DNA from: Candidatus Binataceae bacterium
GTDB lineage: Bacteria > Desulfobacterota > Binatia > Binatales > Binataceae
Assembly (NCBI GenBank): GCA_035508495.1
Contig: DATJMX010000049.1
Location: 1 to 64,000 of the forward strand
Direction of reading: 5' to 3'
Length of the DNA: 64,000 bases
Position 1 is the stretch's first letter. Every line of letters starts with the position of its first letter. Both the position numbers and the translations under genes were made by a program. Below, one piece after another: positions 35,690 through 43,893 of the stretch. The notes under the pieces are model-generated. The model saw only the letters and a list, made by a program, of their open reading frames with translations. It had not been told where the DNA came from and ran no database searches.

Positions 35690-36484
35690 TTGAGCAACGG
35701 TCGGAAATCGCGGCGGCCGCGACTCGCAGTCTTCAAGTTCGCATCGTGTGATGGCTGCCAGTTGAGCCTGCTGGACTGCGAGGATGAGTTGCTCGCGCTC
35801 GGCGAGTCGATCGAGATTGCTCATTTCCTCGAAGCCACGCGCCGGACGATCCGCGGCCCATATGATCTGACGCTCGTCGAGGGCTCGATCACGACGCCGC
35901 ACGACGCGCAGCGAATCCGGCGCGTGAGGAGCGAGTCGCGATTTCTCGTCACGATCGGCGCCTGCGCGACCGCGGGCGGAATCCAGGCGCTGCGCAATTT
36001 CGGCAACGTAAAGGAATTCGCGTCGCTCGTTTACGCACGCCCCGACTACATCGAAACGCTCGCGACCTCGACCGCGATCGCCGATCACGTTGCGGTCGAT
36101 TTCGAGCTCCATGGATGCCCGATCAACAAGCGCCAATTGCTCGACGTGATCAGCTCATTTATCAATGGCCGCAGCCCGCAAACTCCGGCGCACAGCGTAT
36201 GCGTCGAATGCAAGCGGCGCGGCACAGTCTGCGTCATGGTCGCGCACGGCACGCCGTGTCTCGGCCCGATCACTCACGCCGGATGCGGCGCGCTCTGCCC
36301 GTCGTTCGCGCGCGGATGCTACGGCTGCTACGGCCCCGACGAAGCACCCAACGTGCCGTCGCTCATGAACGCCTGGGCGCAACTTTCGACGCCGCCCGAC
36401 GCGATCAAACGCGTACTGCGCACTTTCAACGTCAACGCACCCGCGTTTCGCCGCGCGCACTCACATGAAGACGATCAAAGTTAA
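35690..36484 (+). CDS. hyhS: Group 3b [NiFe]-hydrogenase small (delta) subunit
   Basis: The 264-residue protein has the proximal-cluster motif CDGCQ (residue 20 onward), [20 protein letters not shown], and C-terminal Cys clusters ([18 protein letters not shown]), as in the small subunit of cytoplasmic NAD(P)-linked hydrogenases, which carries the 4Fe-4S relay next to the Ni-Fe site. No twin-arginine signal is present, so the enzyme stays in the cytoplasm. Start is TTG at 35690, one base after the hyhG stop. Its end overlaps hyhL by 20 bases, indicating coupled translation. Confidence 0.94.
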   Translation: MSNGRKSRRPRLAVFKFASCDGCQLSLLDCEDELLALGESIEIAHFLEATRRTIRGPYDLTLVEGSITTPHDAQRIRRVRSESRFLVTIGACATAGGIQALRNFGNVKEFASLVYARPDYIETLATSTAIADHVAVDFELHGCPINKRQLLDVISSFINGRSPQTPAHSVCVECKRRGTVCVMVAHGTPCLGPITHAGCGALCPSFARGCYGCYGPDEAPNVPSLMNAWAQLSTPPDAIKRVLRTFNVNAPAFRRAHSHEDDQS

Positions 36485-37748
36485 CTACCTGGCGCGCGTC
36501 GAAGGCGAAGGCGCGCTGCGTATCCGCTTCCGCGGCGACCAGGTGCGCGACGTCGAGCTCAGGATCTTCGAGCCGCCGCGCTTTTTCGAGGCGTTCCTGC
36601 GCGGGCGCCATTTCGCGGAAGCGCCCGATCTCACCGCGCGCATCTGCGGAATCTGCCCGGTCGCCTACCAGATGAGCGCGTGCGCCGCCGTCGAAGATGC
36701 ACTCGCGATTCGTGTCCCGGATCACATCAGCGATCTGCGCCGCCTGATCTATTGCGGTGAGTGGATCGAAAGCCATTCGCTGCACATGTTCATGTTGCAC
36801 GCGCCCGACTTTCTCGGTTTCGACGGCGCGCTGGAGATGGCGAAGTCGCATCGCGATGCGGTCAGCCGCGGCCTTGCGATCAAGCGCGCGGGCAACGAGC
36901 TGATTCGCACGCTGGGCGGCCGCGAAGTTCATCCGATCAACGTTCGCGTTGGGGGCTTCTACTCGCTGCCCGCGCCTGCCGAGCTGCGCGCGCTCATCCC
37001 GAATCTGACGGCCGCGCGCGAGAGCGCACGCGAGGCGCTCGAATGGATGTCGCACTTCGAGTTCCCGGAGTTCGAACGCGACTACGAATTCGTGGCGCTC
37101 CGCGGCGAGCGCAACTATCCGTTTATCGGCAATCGCTTGCAGTCGAACAAGGGCCTCGATATCGGGGCGAACCAATACGACGAGGCTTTCGAGGAGCGCC
37201 AGGTGTCACACTCGAATGCGCTGCAGTCCGTGATAAAAGCGCGCGATCACTACGTATGCGGTCCGCTCGCGCGCTTCAATTTGAATTTCGATCTTCTCAC
37301 CAAAGTGGCTTCCGAGGCTGCCCGGGGCGTTGGCCTCGCCGCGCCTTGCCGCAATCCGTTCAGGAGCATCCTCGTGCGATGCATCGAGACCATCGAAGCG
37401 CTCGAGCAGGCTATAACGATTATTGAAAACTACGATGGTAAAGGCGCCGCGCACGTCGAGGCTAAGGCTCGCGCCGGCACCGGTTACGGTCTCAGCGAGG
37501 CGCCACGCGGCACGCTTTACCATCGTTACAGGATCGATGAGGCGGGCCTGATCGACGACGCCAACATCGTTCCGCCAACCTCGCAGAACCAGCCGTCAAT
37601 CGAGGACGACCTGCGCGAGATCGCGCCACGCATGCTCACGCTCGATCACGCCGAGGCGACGCGGCTCGCGGAGCGCGCGGTCCGCAACTACGATCCCTGC
37701 ATCTCCTGCGCAACGCATTTTCTGAAACTCACGATGGAACGCGAATGA
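36465..37748 (+). CDS. hyhL: Group 3b [NiFe]-hydrogenase large (alpha) subunit
   Basis: The 427-residue catalytic subunit carries both nickel-binding motifs: [13 protein letters not shown] (near residues 58-70) and DPCISCATH (residues 410-418), the last followed by a nine-residue tail (FLKLTMERE) that the maturation protease should remove after the His. The four Cys ligands are complete and none is replaced by selenocysteine. The L1/L2 form and the beta-gamma-delta-alpha gene order fit group 3b, bidirectional NAD(P)-linked hydrogenases that also reduce sulfur in some archaea. No hyp assembly genes lie in the window. Confidence 0.95.
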   Translation: MKTIKVNYLARVEGEGALRIRFRGDQVRDVELRIFEPPRFFEAFLRGRHFAEAPDLTARICGICPVAYQMSACAAVEDALAIRVPDHISDLRRLIYCGEWIESHSLHMFMLHAPDFLGFDGALEMAKSHRDAVSRGLAIKRAGNELIRTLGGREVHPINVRVGGFYSLPAPAELRALIPNLTAARESAREALEWMSHFEFPEFERDYEFVALRGERNYPFIGNRLQSNKGLDIGANQYDEAFEERQVSHSNALQSVIKARDHYVCGPLARFNLNFDLLTKVASEAARGVGLAAPCRNPFRSILVRCIETIEALEQAITIIENYDGKGAAHVEAKARAGTGYGLSEAPRGTLYHRYRIDEAGLIDDANIVPPTSQNQPSIEDDLREIAPRMLTLDHAEATRLAERAVRNYDPCISCATHFLKLTMERE

Positions 37749-38218
37749 ACCGCCCGCGCGCGAGAATTATCGGCATCGGCCAGGACACCGCCGGCGATGA
37801 TGGCGTCGGAATCGCCGTCGCCCGGCACCTCGGCACCCTCGAGGTGCCCGCCGATATTGAGATCATCGAGCGCGCCGAGCCGTCGGCGGCGATCGATCTT
37901 CTAAGCGACGGAATAAAGCAGGTGGTCTTCATCGATGCGCTGGTTGACGGCGCCAAAACCGGCCGGGTCGTGGAGATCGATCCGTCACAACACAACGCCG
38001 CAGACGGGCGGCCACTCTCGACGCACGGCATTGGCCTGCTCGAAGCAATCGAACTCGCGCGCACCCTCGATCGGTCGGCGATGCCGCAACGGATCACGAT
38101 CGTCGGCATCACGATCGAACGACCCTCTCGATACCGCGCAGAAGTCTCAGCGCCGGTTGCGGCCGCGATTCCAATTGCGGCAAAACTCGCGCTGGGCCAG
38201 CTCGGGATAGCGCGCTGA
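37745..38218 (+). CDS. Hydrogenase maturation protease
   Basis: This 157-residue protein matches the HybD/HycI endopeptidase family: IIGIGQDTAGDDGVGIAVAR (usual pattern G-N-x-x-x-x-D-D-G-x-G; here Gln replaces Asn), VVFIDALVDG with a second nickel-sensing Asp, and STHGIGLLEAIELA with the third ligand His. It removes the C-terminal tail of the large subunit once nickel is in place. It overlaps hyhL by four bases (ATGA), so it is translated with it. The dedicated protease at the end of the operon supports a functional enzyme. Confidence 0.93.
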   Translation: MNRPRARIIGIGQDTAGDDGVGIAVARHLGTLEVPADIEIIERAEPSAAIDLLSDGIKQVVFIDALVDGAKTGRVVEIDPSQHNAADGRPLSTHGIGLLEAIELARTLDRSAMPQRITIVGITIERPSRYRAEVSAPVAAAIPIAAKLALGQLGIAR

Positions 38219-38256
38219 CCGATGAGCCGACGCCGAAGTCGTGCAGGACGCCGGAA

Positions 38257-39447
38257 TCATTTGGCTCTTTCTATCGATACACGGCCGACTTCGCTGATGG
38301 TTGTGCCCTGCGAGCTCGACTTCATTGCTTCGAACGTCGCGAGGTAGTCCTGTTCACCGATTGTGAAATGCAGCGGGCGATCGACCGCTGAGTAGTGGAA
38401 ATTGTGACCCTGGTAGTAGTTCGTGAGTGCGGCGGCGACGGCGCTGCTCGACCCGGCCATCGCAGCCTGCTGGCCCTGGCACTTGAGGCGTTCGATCATA
38501 TCGTCGCTGTCGCATGCCGTGACGACAGGTTCCAGCGTGATTTGACTAATCGTGAGATCGGCGCCCTCGCATCGCACAGCGGTATTGTATGAGATCGGTC
38601 CCATCACGAGCTGCCCAGTCGCCGTCATCGTGTTGTCGCCGCCCGCGACGCGCACGTTTTTCGCCACCATCGTTTGCGCCATGCCCTCGACCTGGATCGG
38701 CACCTCGTATTGCGGCGCGTAGATGCGCAACAGATCGTTGATGAAGCCGTATTGCGCGTCGGCAAGGAGGTTGGCTCCAGCGGGAACACCGGCAATCTCG
38801 CGGCTGAGCGACGCATCGGGAGTTAGATAGTCCTCGAGATTGACGATCTGACCGGCGTCAAAAATCGCAACAAGAATTGTTGAACCCGAAAATCCCACTG
38901 CCGCATCGAAGCGGTATTGATCGCCCGGCGGCGGGAGCAGTTTCAGATTCGAGGTTGGATACGTCGCAAGTCGACTCAATCCCGTGAGCGCAGGCGCACT
39001 GAAGCCGGGCTTGGCGGCTTGGGCGGAGTTGGAAAGATCGAGCCGCAGTTGCCATGGTGCCCAAGTCACGTGGGCCCGGATCGCTTGCAGCCCGTCAGGC
39101 CCACCTGGCATCGCGATCGCGCGCGCGGCAATCGTTGGCAGCGTTTGGTTGCAATCAGCCGGCGCGAGTACCGGCGAGAAAGGCGTCCCTTGATTCGGCG
39201 TTACGATTCCGATCGCGTTGGCACCGCCGTGCCTGTCCGACCCACAGTACACAAGCCCTACGATGCGTACTGTCTGGCCACCGGGCACCTGCACCGTCAT
39301 GGGCACGAGCTGGCGCGTAACGCTCGGGATCAGTTCAGGCAGGAGCACGGCGCGCATCAGCGACCGCGCCTGGGCGTGCGCGAGCGAAGCTCCAAGGGTG
39401 ACGAGGAACATCGGGATCAAGAAGAACTTCAGGCGCATCCGCTTCAT
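38257..39447 (-). CDS. Exported protein of unknown function
   Basis: From the ATG at 39447 (GGAG six bases before) the protein has about 396 residues with signal peptide MKRMRLKFFLIPMFLVTLGA ending LAHAQA. The body is rich in beta-strand segments (ITPNQGTPF-like loops, IRAHVTWAPWQLRLDLSNSA, MTATGQLVMGPISYNTAVRC) with a conserved-looking pair of Cys near VTACDSDDMIERLKCQGQQ. I recognise no family. The open frame reaches 39594, but that start has no ribosome site and would bury the signal. It is divergent from the LLM gene and convergent with the hydrogenase operon. Confidence 0.72.
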   Translation of the reverse strand: MKRMRLKFFLIPMFLVTLGASLAHAQARSLMRAVLLPELIPSVTRQLVPMTVQVPGGQTVRIVGLVYCGSDRHGGANAIGIVTPNQGTPFSPVLAPADCNQTLPTIAARAIAMPGGPDGLQAIRAHVTWAPWQLRLDLSNSAQAAKPGFSAPALTGLSRLATYPTSNLKLLPPPGDQYRFDAAVGFSGSTILVAIFDAGQIVNLEDYLTPDASLSREIAGVPAGANLLADAQYGFINDLLRIYAPQYEVPIQVEGMAQTMVAKNVRVAGGDNTMTATGQLVMGPISYNTAVRCEGADLTISQITLEPVVTACDSDDMIERLKCQGQQAAMAGSSSAVAAALTNYYQGHNFHYSAVDRPLHFTIGEQDYLATFEAMKSSSQGTTISEVGRVSIERAK

Positions 39448-39606
39448 CGCATCTCCAGCAATCTCGCCGCCGGGCTTGAAACCGGAGCAATGAAATTCTA
39501 CAGGGTTAACGGCGCGACGGCGGGATCCCGAGGTTTCACTCGCTGGAACTTTTCGGCGGTTTTCCGCACTATCGCACGCATCGGTTTTCGGCACGGAGGA
39601 CTTTCA

Positions 39607-40521
39607 ATGGCATCAATTGACTTCGGCGCGACGCTTCCCTCGATCAAGAACATCCCGGATTTCGCGTGCAAGGCGGAAGCGTTTGGCTTCGACTACCTCG
39701 GCTCCGGCGAGCACATGATGTTTCACGGACCGGTCCCGAATTCGCTGATTGGGCTTTCGGTCGCGGCCGGCGCGACGACCAAGATCAAGCTGATGAGCAC
39801 CGTGGTGCTGCTCCCGCTCTACACGCCGATGGTGGTGGCCAAGATGACCGCGGCGCTCGATGTTGCCTCTAACGGCCGCTATCACATGGGGATCGGAATC
39901 GGCGGCGAGTTCCCGAAAGAATTCGAGGCGTGCGGCGTTCCGGTCAAGCAGCGCGGCTCGCGCACCAACGAGGCGCTCGAGGTCGTGACGAAACTGTGGA
40001 CCGAAAAGAAGGTCAAGTTCGACGGTAAGTACACCACCTTCGATGGCGTGACCATCGATCCACAGCCCGTGCAGAAACCGCATCCTCCAATCTGGGTCGC
40101 CGGCCGCAAGGAGCCTGCGATGCGCCGCGCGGCGACATACGGCGATGGATGGCTGCCGTACATGTACACGCCCGAGATGCTTCACGAGAGCCTCGAGAAA
40201 ATAAATCAGTTCGGCAAGGAAGCGGGGCGCGACATGAGCAAGTTCCGCCCCGGACTTTTCATCTTCGCGTCGGTTTATCCCGATCGTGACGAGGCTCGCG
40301 AGCAGGCGGCGCGTGCACTCGGCAAGAACTACGCGCAGGACTTCACCAAGATCGCGGGACGTTACGCGCTGTACGGAAATCCCGACGATTGCCGCAAGCG
40401 GCTCACGGAATATGTCGATGCCGGAGCGCGCACGATCATGGTGAGCTGGGCCTGCCGCCAGGACGATATCGAGGCCAATATGAAGCTTATCGCCGAGGAA
40501 GTTGCCCCGGCGTTTCGCTGA
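39607..40521 (+). CDS. LLM-class F420-dependent oxidoreductase-like protein
   Basis: This 304-residue protein starts at ATG behind GGAGGA. It reads MASIDFGATLPSIKNIPDFA, GFDYLGSGEHMMFHGPVPNS, IKLMSTVVLLPLYTPMVVAK, and KPHPPIWVAGRKEPAMRRAA, typical of the luciferase-like TIM-barrel subfamily that includes F420-dependent dehydrogenases and FMN monooxygenases. The GRYHMGIGIGGEFPKEFEAC loop lies at the cofactor site. Cofactor (F420 versus FMN) cannot be told from sequence. It is convergent with a lipoprotein gene; no gene of the same pathway is adjacent. Confidence 0.92.
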   Translation: MASIDFGATLPSIKNIPDFACKAEAFGFDYLGSGEHMMFHGPVPNSLIGLSVAAGATTKIKLMSTVVLLPLYTPMVVAKMTAALDVASNGRYHMGIGIGGEFPKEFEACGVPVKQRGSRTNEALEVVTKLWTEKKVKFDGKYTTFDGVTIDPQPVQKPHPPIWVAGRKEPAMRRAATYGDGWLPYMYTPEMLHESLEKINQFGKEAGRDMSKFRPGLFIFASVYPDRDEAREQAARALGKNYAQDFTKIAGRYALYGNPDDCRKRLTEYVDAGARTIMVSWACRQDDIEANMKLIAEEVAPAFR

Positions 40522-40530
40522 GCGCAGTCG

Positions 40531-41241
40531 TCAGCTCACCCATCCGCGGGCCTGGAATCTGATCTTGAGCTGCGCCGCGATCTTGTCGGCGGTCGCCTTC
40601 GCGCGTCCCTCGACGGTGTTCCTGCCGCTCGCTTCGCCGTAAACTTTCATTCCGCCCATGACGATCACGCCGATGGGATTGCCGGTCGCGATAGCGAGCG
40701 CCGCCGGCGCGACCATGCCGGGAGTTTTGCTGCCCGACGCGTTGAGCTCGCCCTGCCCCATTTTTTTCCATCCGGTTGGAGTCACCGCGAAGCCTTCGAC
40801 GATAGTGTCGAGTTCCGATGCACCGGCGCCGAATCCGACGATGAAGCGCTTGGCCGCGCCGCCGTTGTCAACCGAAACCAGATAACCGCGGATGACGCCG
40901 TCTCCGATCTGCGGGCGCGAGCCGGGTGCGGCGAGAGTCGCAGACATGCCCATCGCATTGATGTCGGCGACCAGCTGTGTGGCAATCTGAGCGCCGAGCT
41001 CGCGGCCTTCCTGTTCCTCCTCCGCGGTCATCGGTTTGGTTGGCGCGCTCGTCTGACCACTCAGCGAAGAATCCGACGGCACCTCCGACGGATTTGCCAC
41101 GAACGGGTAAACCCAGATCATGTTCGGCCGCTGAACGTGGCCGGAGACCATCGGCGTCTGGTTGCTGACGGTGGTGGTGGCACAGCCGGCGAGGACGATC
41201 AACAATAAAGGCAGCGAAAGCCTACGAATTGTAGATTTCAT
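40531..41241 (-). CDS. DUF4410-type lipoprotein
   Basis: This 236-residue protein has a lipoprotein signal (IRRLSLPLLLIVLAGC) and a body that matches my recollection of DUF4410: IWVYPFVANPSEVP, a segment EEEQEGRELGAQIATQLVAD, GDGVIRGYLVSVDNGGAAKR and FIVGFGAGASELDTIVEGFA. Members are outer-membrane-associated lipoproteins of unknown function. GGAGG lies before the ATG at 41241. The open frame continues to 41712 but without a start that fits. Family call is moderate. Confidence 0.75.
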   Translation of the reverse strand: MKSTIRRLSLPLLLIVLAGCATTTVSNQTPMVSGHVQRPNMIWVYPFVANPSEVPSDSSLSGQTSAPTKPMTAEEEQEGRELGAQIATQLVADINAMGMSATLAAPGSRPQIGDGVIRGYLVSVDNGGAAKRFIVGFGAGASELDTIVEGFAVTPTGWKKMGQGELNASGSKTPGMVAPAALAIATGNPIGVIVMGGMKVYGEASGRNTVEGRAKATADKIAAQLKIRFQARGWVS

Positions 41242-41418
41242 CGCGAATCCTCCCTCCGGGCGCATTCGTTCGATTGGCGAAATGGCGTTGCGCGCGCACC
41301 ATAACGTATCGCGCGGTATCAGCCTAGACTTACTACCTTGGTTCAATAGGACGACGACGGTTCTTCGACTATATTTTGCAGCGTCTGTGATCTTGGATAA
41401 TCGCGGGGGAAAGCGACG

Positions 41419-42339
41419 ATGGCAAAGGCTGAAAGAGCACAGGTTGTGAACGATCCGCAGAGTCAACGCGTCAAACAGGGCTCCTACAGCGACGGGCATC
41501 CGCTCGATACGGTCCACTATCTCGAGTGCAAGCTGATCCTGAAACCCGACCGCTTCACGGCACCGCCGACGTTTCACGATTTCGGCAAGGTCGTCGGCCG
41601 CACCGCGAAGGACATGGACATCGAATTCTCTACCGACGAGTTCAAAGGAACGCGGCCTAAAATCCGCGAGGTCATTTTCCTCGACAGCAAGGATTTCGCG
41701 CTCTACAACCACTCGTTCATCCTGCGCCGGCGTATCTCATACGAGGACGGCTTTCCGATCGGTAATCCGGAGATAGTCTTCAAGTTCCGCCATCCGGACC
41801 TTCAGACCGCCGCCGACATGGACGTCCGTCCGAATGTCCTTGGCGAGTACAAGGTCAAGTTCAAAGCCGAGGCGCTGCCGCTCAAGGACAAGATTGGCGG
41901 CGCTCGCCTGCTGTACTCGCACAACGTCGAGTTCGAGTTGCAGCGCGACATGCACGGCACGTCGTTGGCACAGCTCGCGGAATTCTTTCCCGCGCTGAAC
42001 AATTTGAAGAAATCGGCCAGGAAGATCGATCTCGTGAATCACACGATCGTCGAGGAGGTTTTGCAGGACCTCGGCGTGCTCGACTTCGGCAAGGGCGTGA
42101 CCGCGAAGTCCAACGCCGCTCTATGGCGCGAGCGCGGCGATCACAAGCTGCTCATCGGCGAGTTTTCTTTCGAGTGCAAGTTCAAGCGCTTCGACGACCT
42201 GCACGACAAGGCGCTCGACCGCGTGCGCAAATTCTTCATTGAAGTGCAGAGCGCGGCGGCTGACTGGATTTCGCTCGGCACCACCAAGACCGGGATCGTT
42301 TATCGCCTCAAGGGCAACCCGCCGCAAAGCCACGAGTAG
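41419..42339 (+). CDS. CYTH-like protein of unknown function
   Basis: The 306-residue protein has strand-rich halves: HYLECKLILKPDRF, a tract EVIFLDSKDFALYNHSFILR with RRR and a YEDG turn, EIVFKFRHPDLQ, and later FSFECKFKRFDDLHDKALDR. A pattern of E-x-K strands around F-D-S/T-x-D-F-x-L-Y-x-x-x-x-x-L-R-x-R recalls CYTH/triphosphate-tunnel and VTC polyphosphate polymerase domains, in which Glu and Arg line a tunnel. I would not go beyond fold resemblance. It is followed seven bases later by an exported protein with its own ribosome site, so the two form an operon. Confidence 0.5.
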   Translation: MAKAERAQVVNDPQSQRVKQGSYSDGHPLDTVHYLECKLILKPDRFTAPPTFHDFGKVVGRTAKDMDIEFSTDEFKGTRPKIREVIFLDSKDFALYNHSFILRRRISYEDGFPIGNPEIVFKFRHPDLQTAADMDVRPNVLGEYKVKFKAEALPLKDKIGGARLLYSHNVEFELQRDMHGTSLAQLAEFFPALNNLKKSARKIDLVNHTIVEEVLQDLGVLDFGKGVTAKSNAALWRERGDHKLLIGEFSFECKFKRFDDLHDKALDRVRKFFIEVQSAAADWISLGTTKTGIVYRLKGNPPQSHE

Positions 42340-42346
42340 GAGCCGC

Positions 42347-43249
42347 GTGCAAATCCGCAAATTCCTGAACCTCGCTCGCGCCTTGTCGATTCTGCTCGCA
42401 GCCTGGGCGTTCACTTGCGCAATGCCAGCTCATGCCGCGGACATCCTGAGCGGCACGGCGACCGCGTCGCTCAACAAGGACGGTAAGCATCTCTATCTGC
42501 ACGCGGGTTCGCACAACTTTGAGCTCGCGCAATTCGAGGATCACCGCGCGACGCGAACGGTGGTAGTCGAAGGCGCCGTCGAGCATAAACTGCTTGTCAA
42601 CGACGATATCGGCGCCAACGGCGATCAGACCGGCACAGTTAGCCTCGTCATCCATCCGATCGTCCAAGGCGAATTCGGCTCGCCGCTGGTCTCGCGCACA
42701 ATGCCGGGTGACGAAATCAAGCTCGACTCGCCCGAAGGCATCACCGTGATCACTTACGGATGCTGTGCCGAAAGCAGCGCCAGGGACGAGCTGAATCTTG
42801 GCACGCTGAAGACGATGTACGTAAGCTCCGAGGGCGCGCCATTCACGACCTACACGATCCTCGGCAAGCCCGCGCGCGGCCGGCTGATCGCGCTCTACCT
42901 CACATTGACGCCCGTGGATGACGAGGTGCTGGGCAAGGATCGGTCTGCCGTCGGCTTGATCACGCTCTCCGGCGAGGGCGACACGCTGCAGCGAATCCGC
43001 GTGCATCTGAAGGAGAAGGCCGCGCGTGACACCGCGATGAACTGGTCGCTCGAAGCGGGATGGCAAGGCACCACGGGCAAGCTCGACAATCATACGGTCA
43101 TCGATCCGTCCAAGCCTGCCGCACCGCCCATCTACGAATGGAAGATCGACGATACGAACGCGATTGCGCTTCCCCTGCACAACGATCGGCTCGACATCGC
43201 CGCGGCAAAGCTTCCGCCCGATGTGACGCTGGAATCGCTGAAGCCGTGA
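42347..43249 (+). CDS. Exported protein of unknown function
   Basis: The start is GTG at 42347 behind AGGAG (42338-42342), seven bases after the CYTH-like gene. The 300-residue protein has a signal peptide (QIRKFLNLARALSILLAAWA, cleaved near MPAHAA) and a beta-rich body with VEHKLLVNDDIGANGDQTGT and VTITYGCC-like cysteine pair. I recognise no family. Being in the same operon as the CYTH-like protein suggests a joint role. A peroxiredoxin-like gene follows after 26 bases. Confidence 0.72.
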   Translation: MQIRKFLNLARALSILLAAWAFTCAMPAHAADILSGTATASLNKDGKHLYLHAGSHNFELAQFEDHRATRTVVVEGAVEHKLLVNDDIGANGDQTGTVSLVIHPIVQGEFGSPLVSRTMPGDEIKLDSPEGITVITYGCCAESSARDELNLGTLKTMYVSSEGAPFTTYTILGKPARGRLIALYLTLTPVDDEVLGKDRSAVGLITLSGEGDTLQRIRVHLKEKAARDTAMNWSLEAGWQGTTGKLDNHTVIDPSKPAAPPIYEWKIDDTNAIALPLHNDRLDIAAAKLPPDVTLESLKP

Positions 43250-43275
43250 GCGCTCCGCGCTGCTAGGATGATCGC

Positions 43276-43839
43276 ATGACAGAGCAGCCGACGATAAAGA
43301 GCGGCGACGTTGCGCCCGACTTCGAGCTAATCGACAGCGCGAATACGCCGCGACGGCTCTCAGAGCTGACACGCGATCGGCCCTGTGTCGTGATTTTTTA
43401 TCGCGGGCACTGGTGACCTTTCTGTCTCCGCCAGTTGGCGGACCACGCGGCCTCATACGATGCCTTCGTTGCGGCTGGTGTCGAGGTAATCGCGATCTCA
43501 GTCGATCCGCCAGGGCGATCGGCGACGGTGCGCGATGATCTCAAGATTCGCTTCCCAATCCTGTCGGACCCCACGCGCAAGACGATCATCGGATGGGGCC
43601 TGCTCAACGCGAACGAGAAAGGCGGTATCGCGATTCCGGCGACGTTCGTCGTCGATCCCGGCCTGCGCGTGCGATTCTCGTCCGCCGAGGAAATCGCGCG
43701 ACGAGTTCCGGCCAGTGAGATGCTCGACTACATCCGCGGCGCAACGAATCCCAGGATGCGCGGGGTCAACCCGGGCGTCATGTTCATCCGCGCGATCGGC
43801 AACGCTTTCCGCCACGGCGTGCGCGTAAAACGCAGCTAG
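43276..43839 (+). CDS. Peroxiredoxin/AhpC-TSA-like protein with in-frame TGA at the catalytic Cys (probable selenoprotein)
   Basis: One continuous frame from ATG 43276 to the stop at 43837-43839 is broken only by TGA at codon 47 (43414-43416). Before it: MTEQPTIKSGDVAPDFELID and VVIFYRGHW; after it: PFC, LRQLADHAASYDAFVAAGVE and VEVIAISVDPPGRSATVRDD. In AhpC/TSA-like relatives the site reads RGHWCPFC, so TGA replaces the peroxidatic Cys in a W-U-P-F-C motif. A hairpin follows at the right distance (see SECIS feature). Selenocysteine insertion is therefore more likely than decay: the remaining 140 codons are intact, and no other stop or shift is present. The predicted protein is 187 residues. 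It would reduce peroxides. A Sec codon misread as a stop would leave a shortened gene from 43435. Confidence 0.78.
43428..43441 (+). promoter_or_regulatory. Candidate bacterial SECIS hairpin
   Basis: Eleven bases after the in-frame TGA, CCGCC (43428-43432) and GGCGG (43437-43441) pair around the loop AGTT. The loop carries G at position two and GU as in bacterial SECIS elements, and one further T-A pair can extend the stem. Stem position, length and loop match what SelB recognition needs. Confidence 0.6.
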
Positions 43840-43893
43840 ACCTACGCGCGGCGCTTTAAGATCGAACGCCGCCGTATTAAGAAGTTCTTACGG

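Noticed and set aside
34201..35736. 511-codon minus-strand frame across the hydrogenase operon
   Set aside because: It is antisense to the CNB and hyhG genes, whose motifs are complete, and has no recognisable domain.
42308..43456. 382-codon minus-strand frame spanning the exported protein and selenoprotein genes
   Set aside because: It crosses two plus-strand genes with signal peptide, ribosome sites and a peroxiredoxin motif, and shows no family features.
43435..43839. Separate short gene starting downstream of the TGA
   Set aside because: This start would cut the thioredoxin fold in half; the N-terminal half in the same frame carries the conserved DFEL and FYRGHW motifs, so one gene with Sec at TGA is the better reading.
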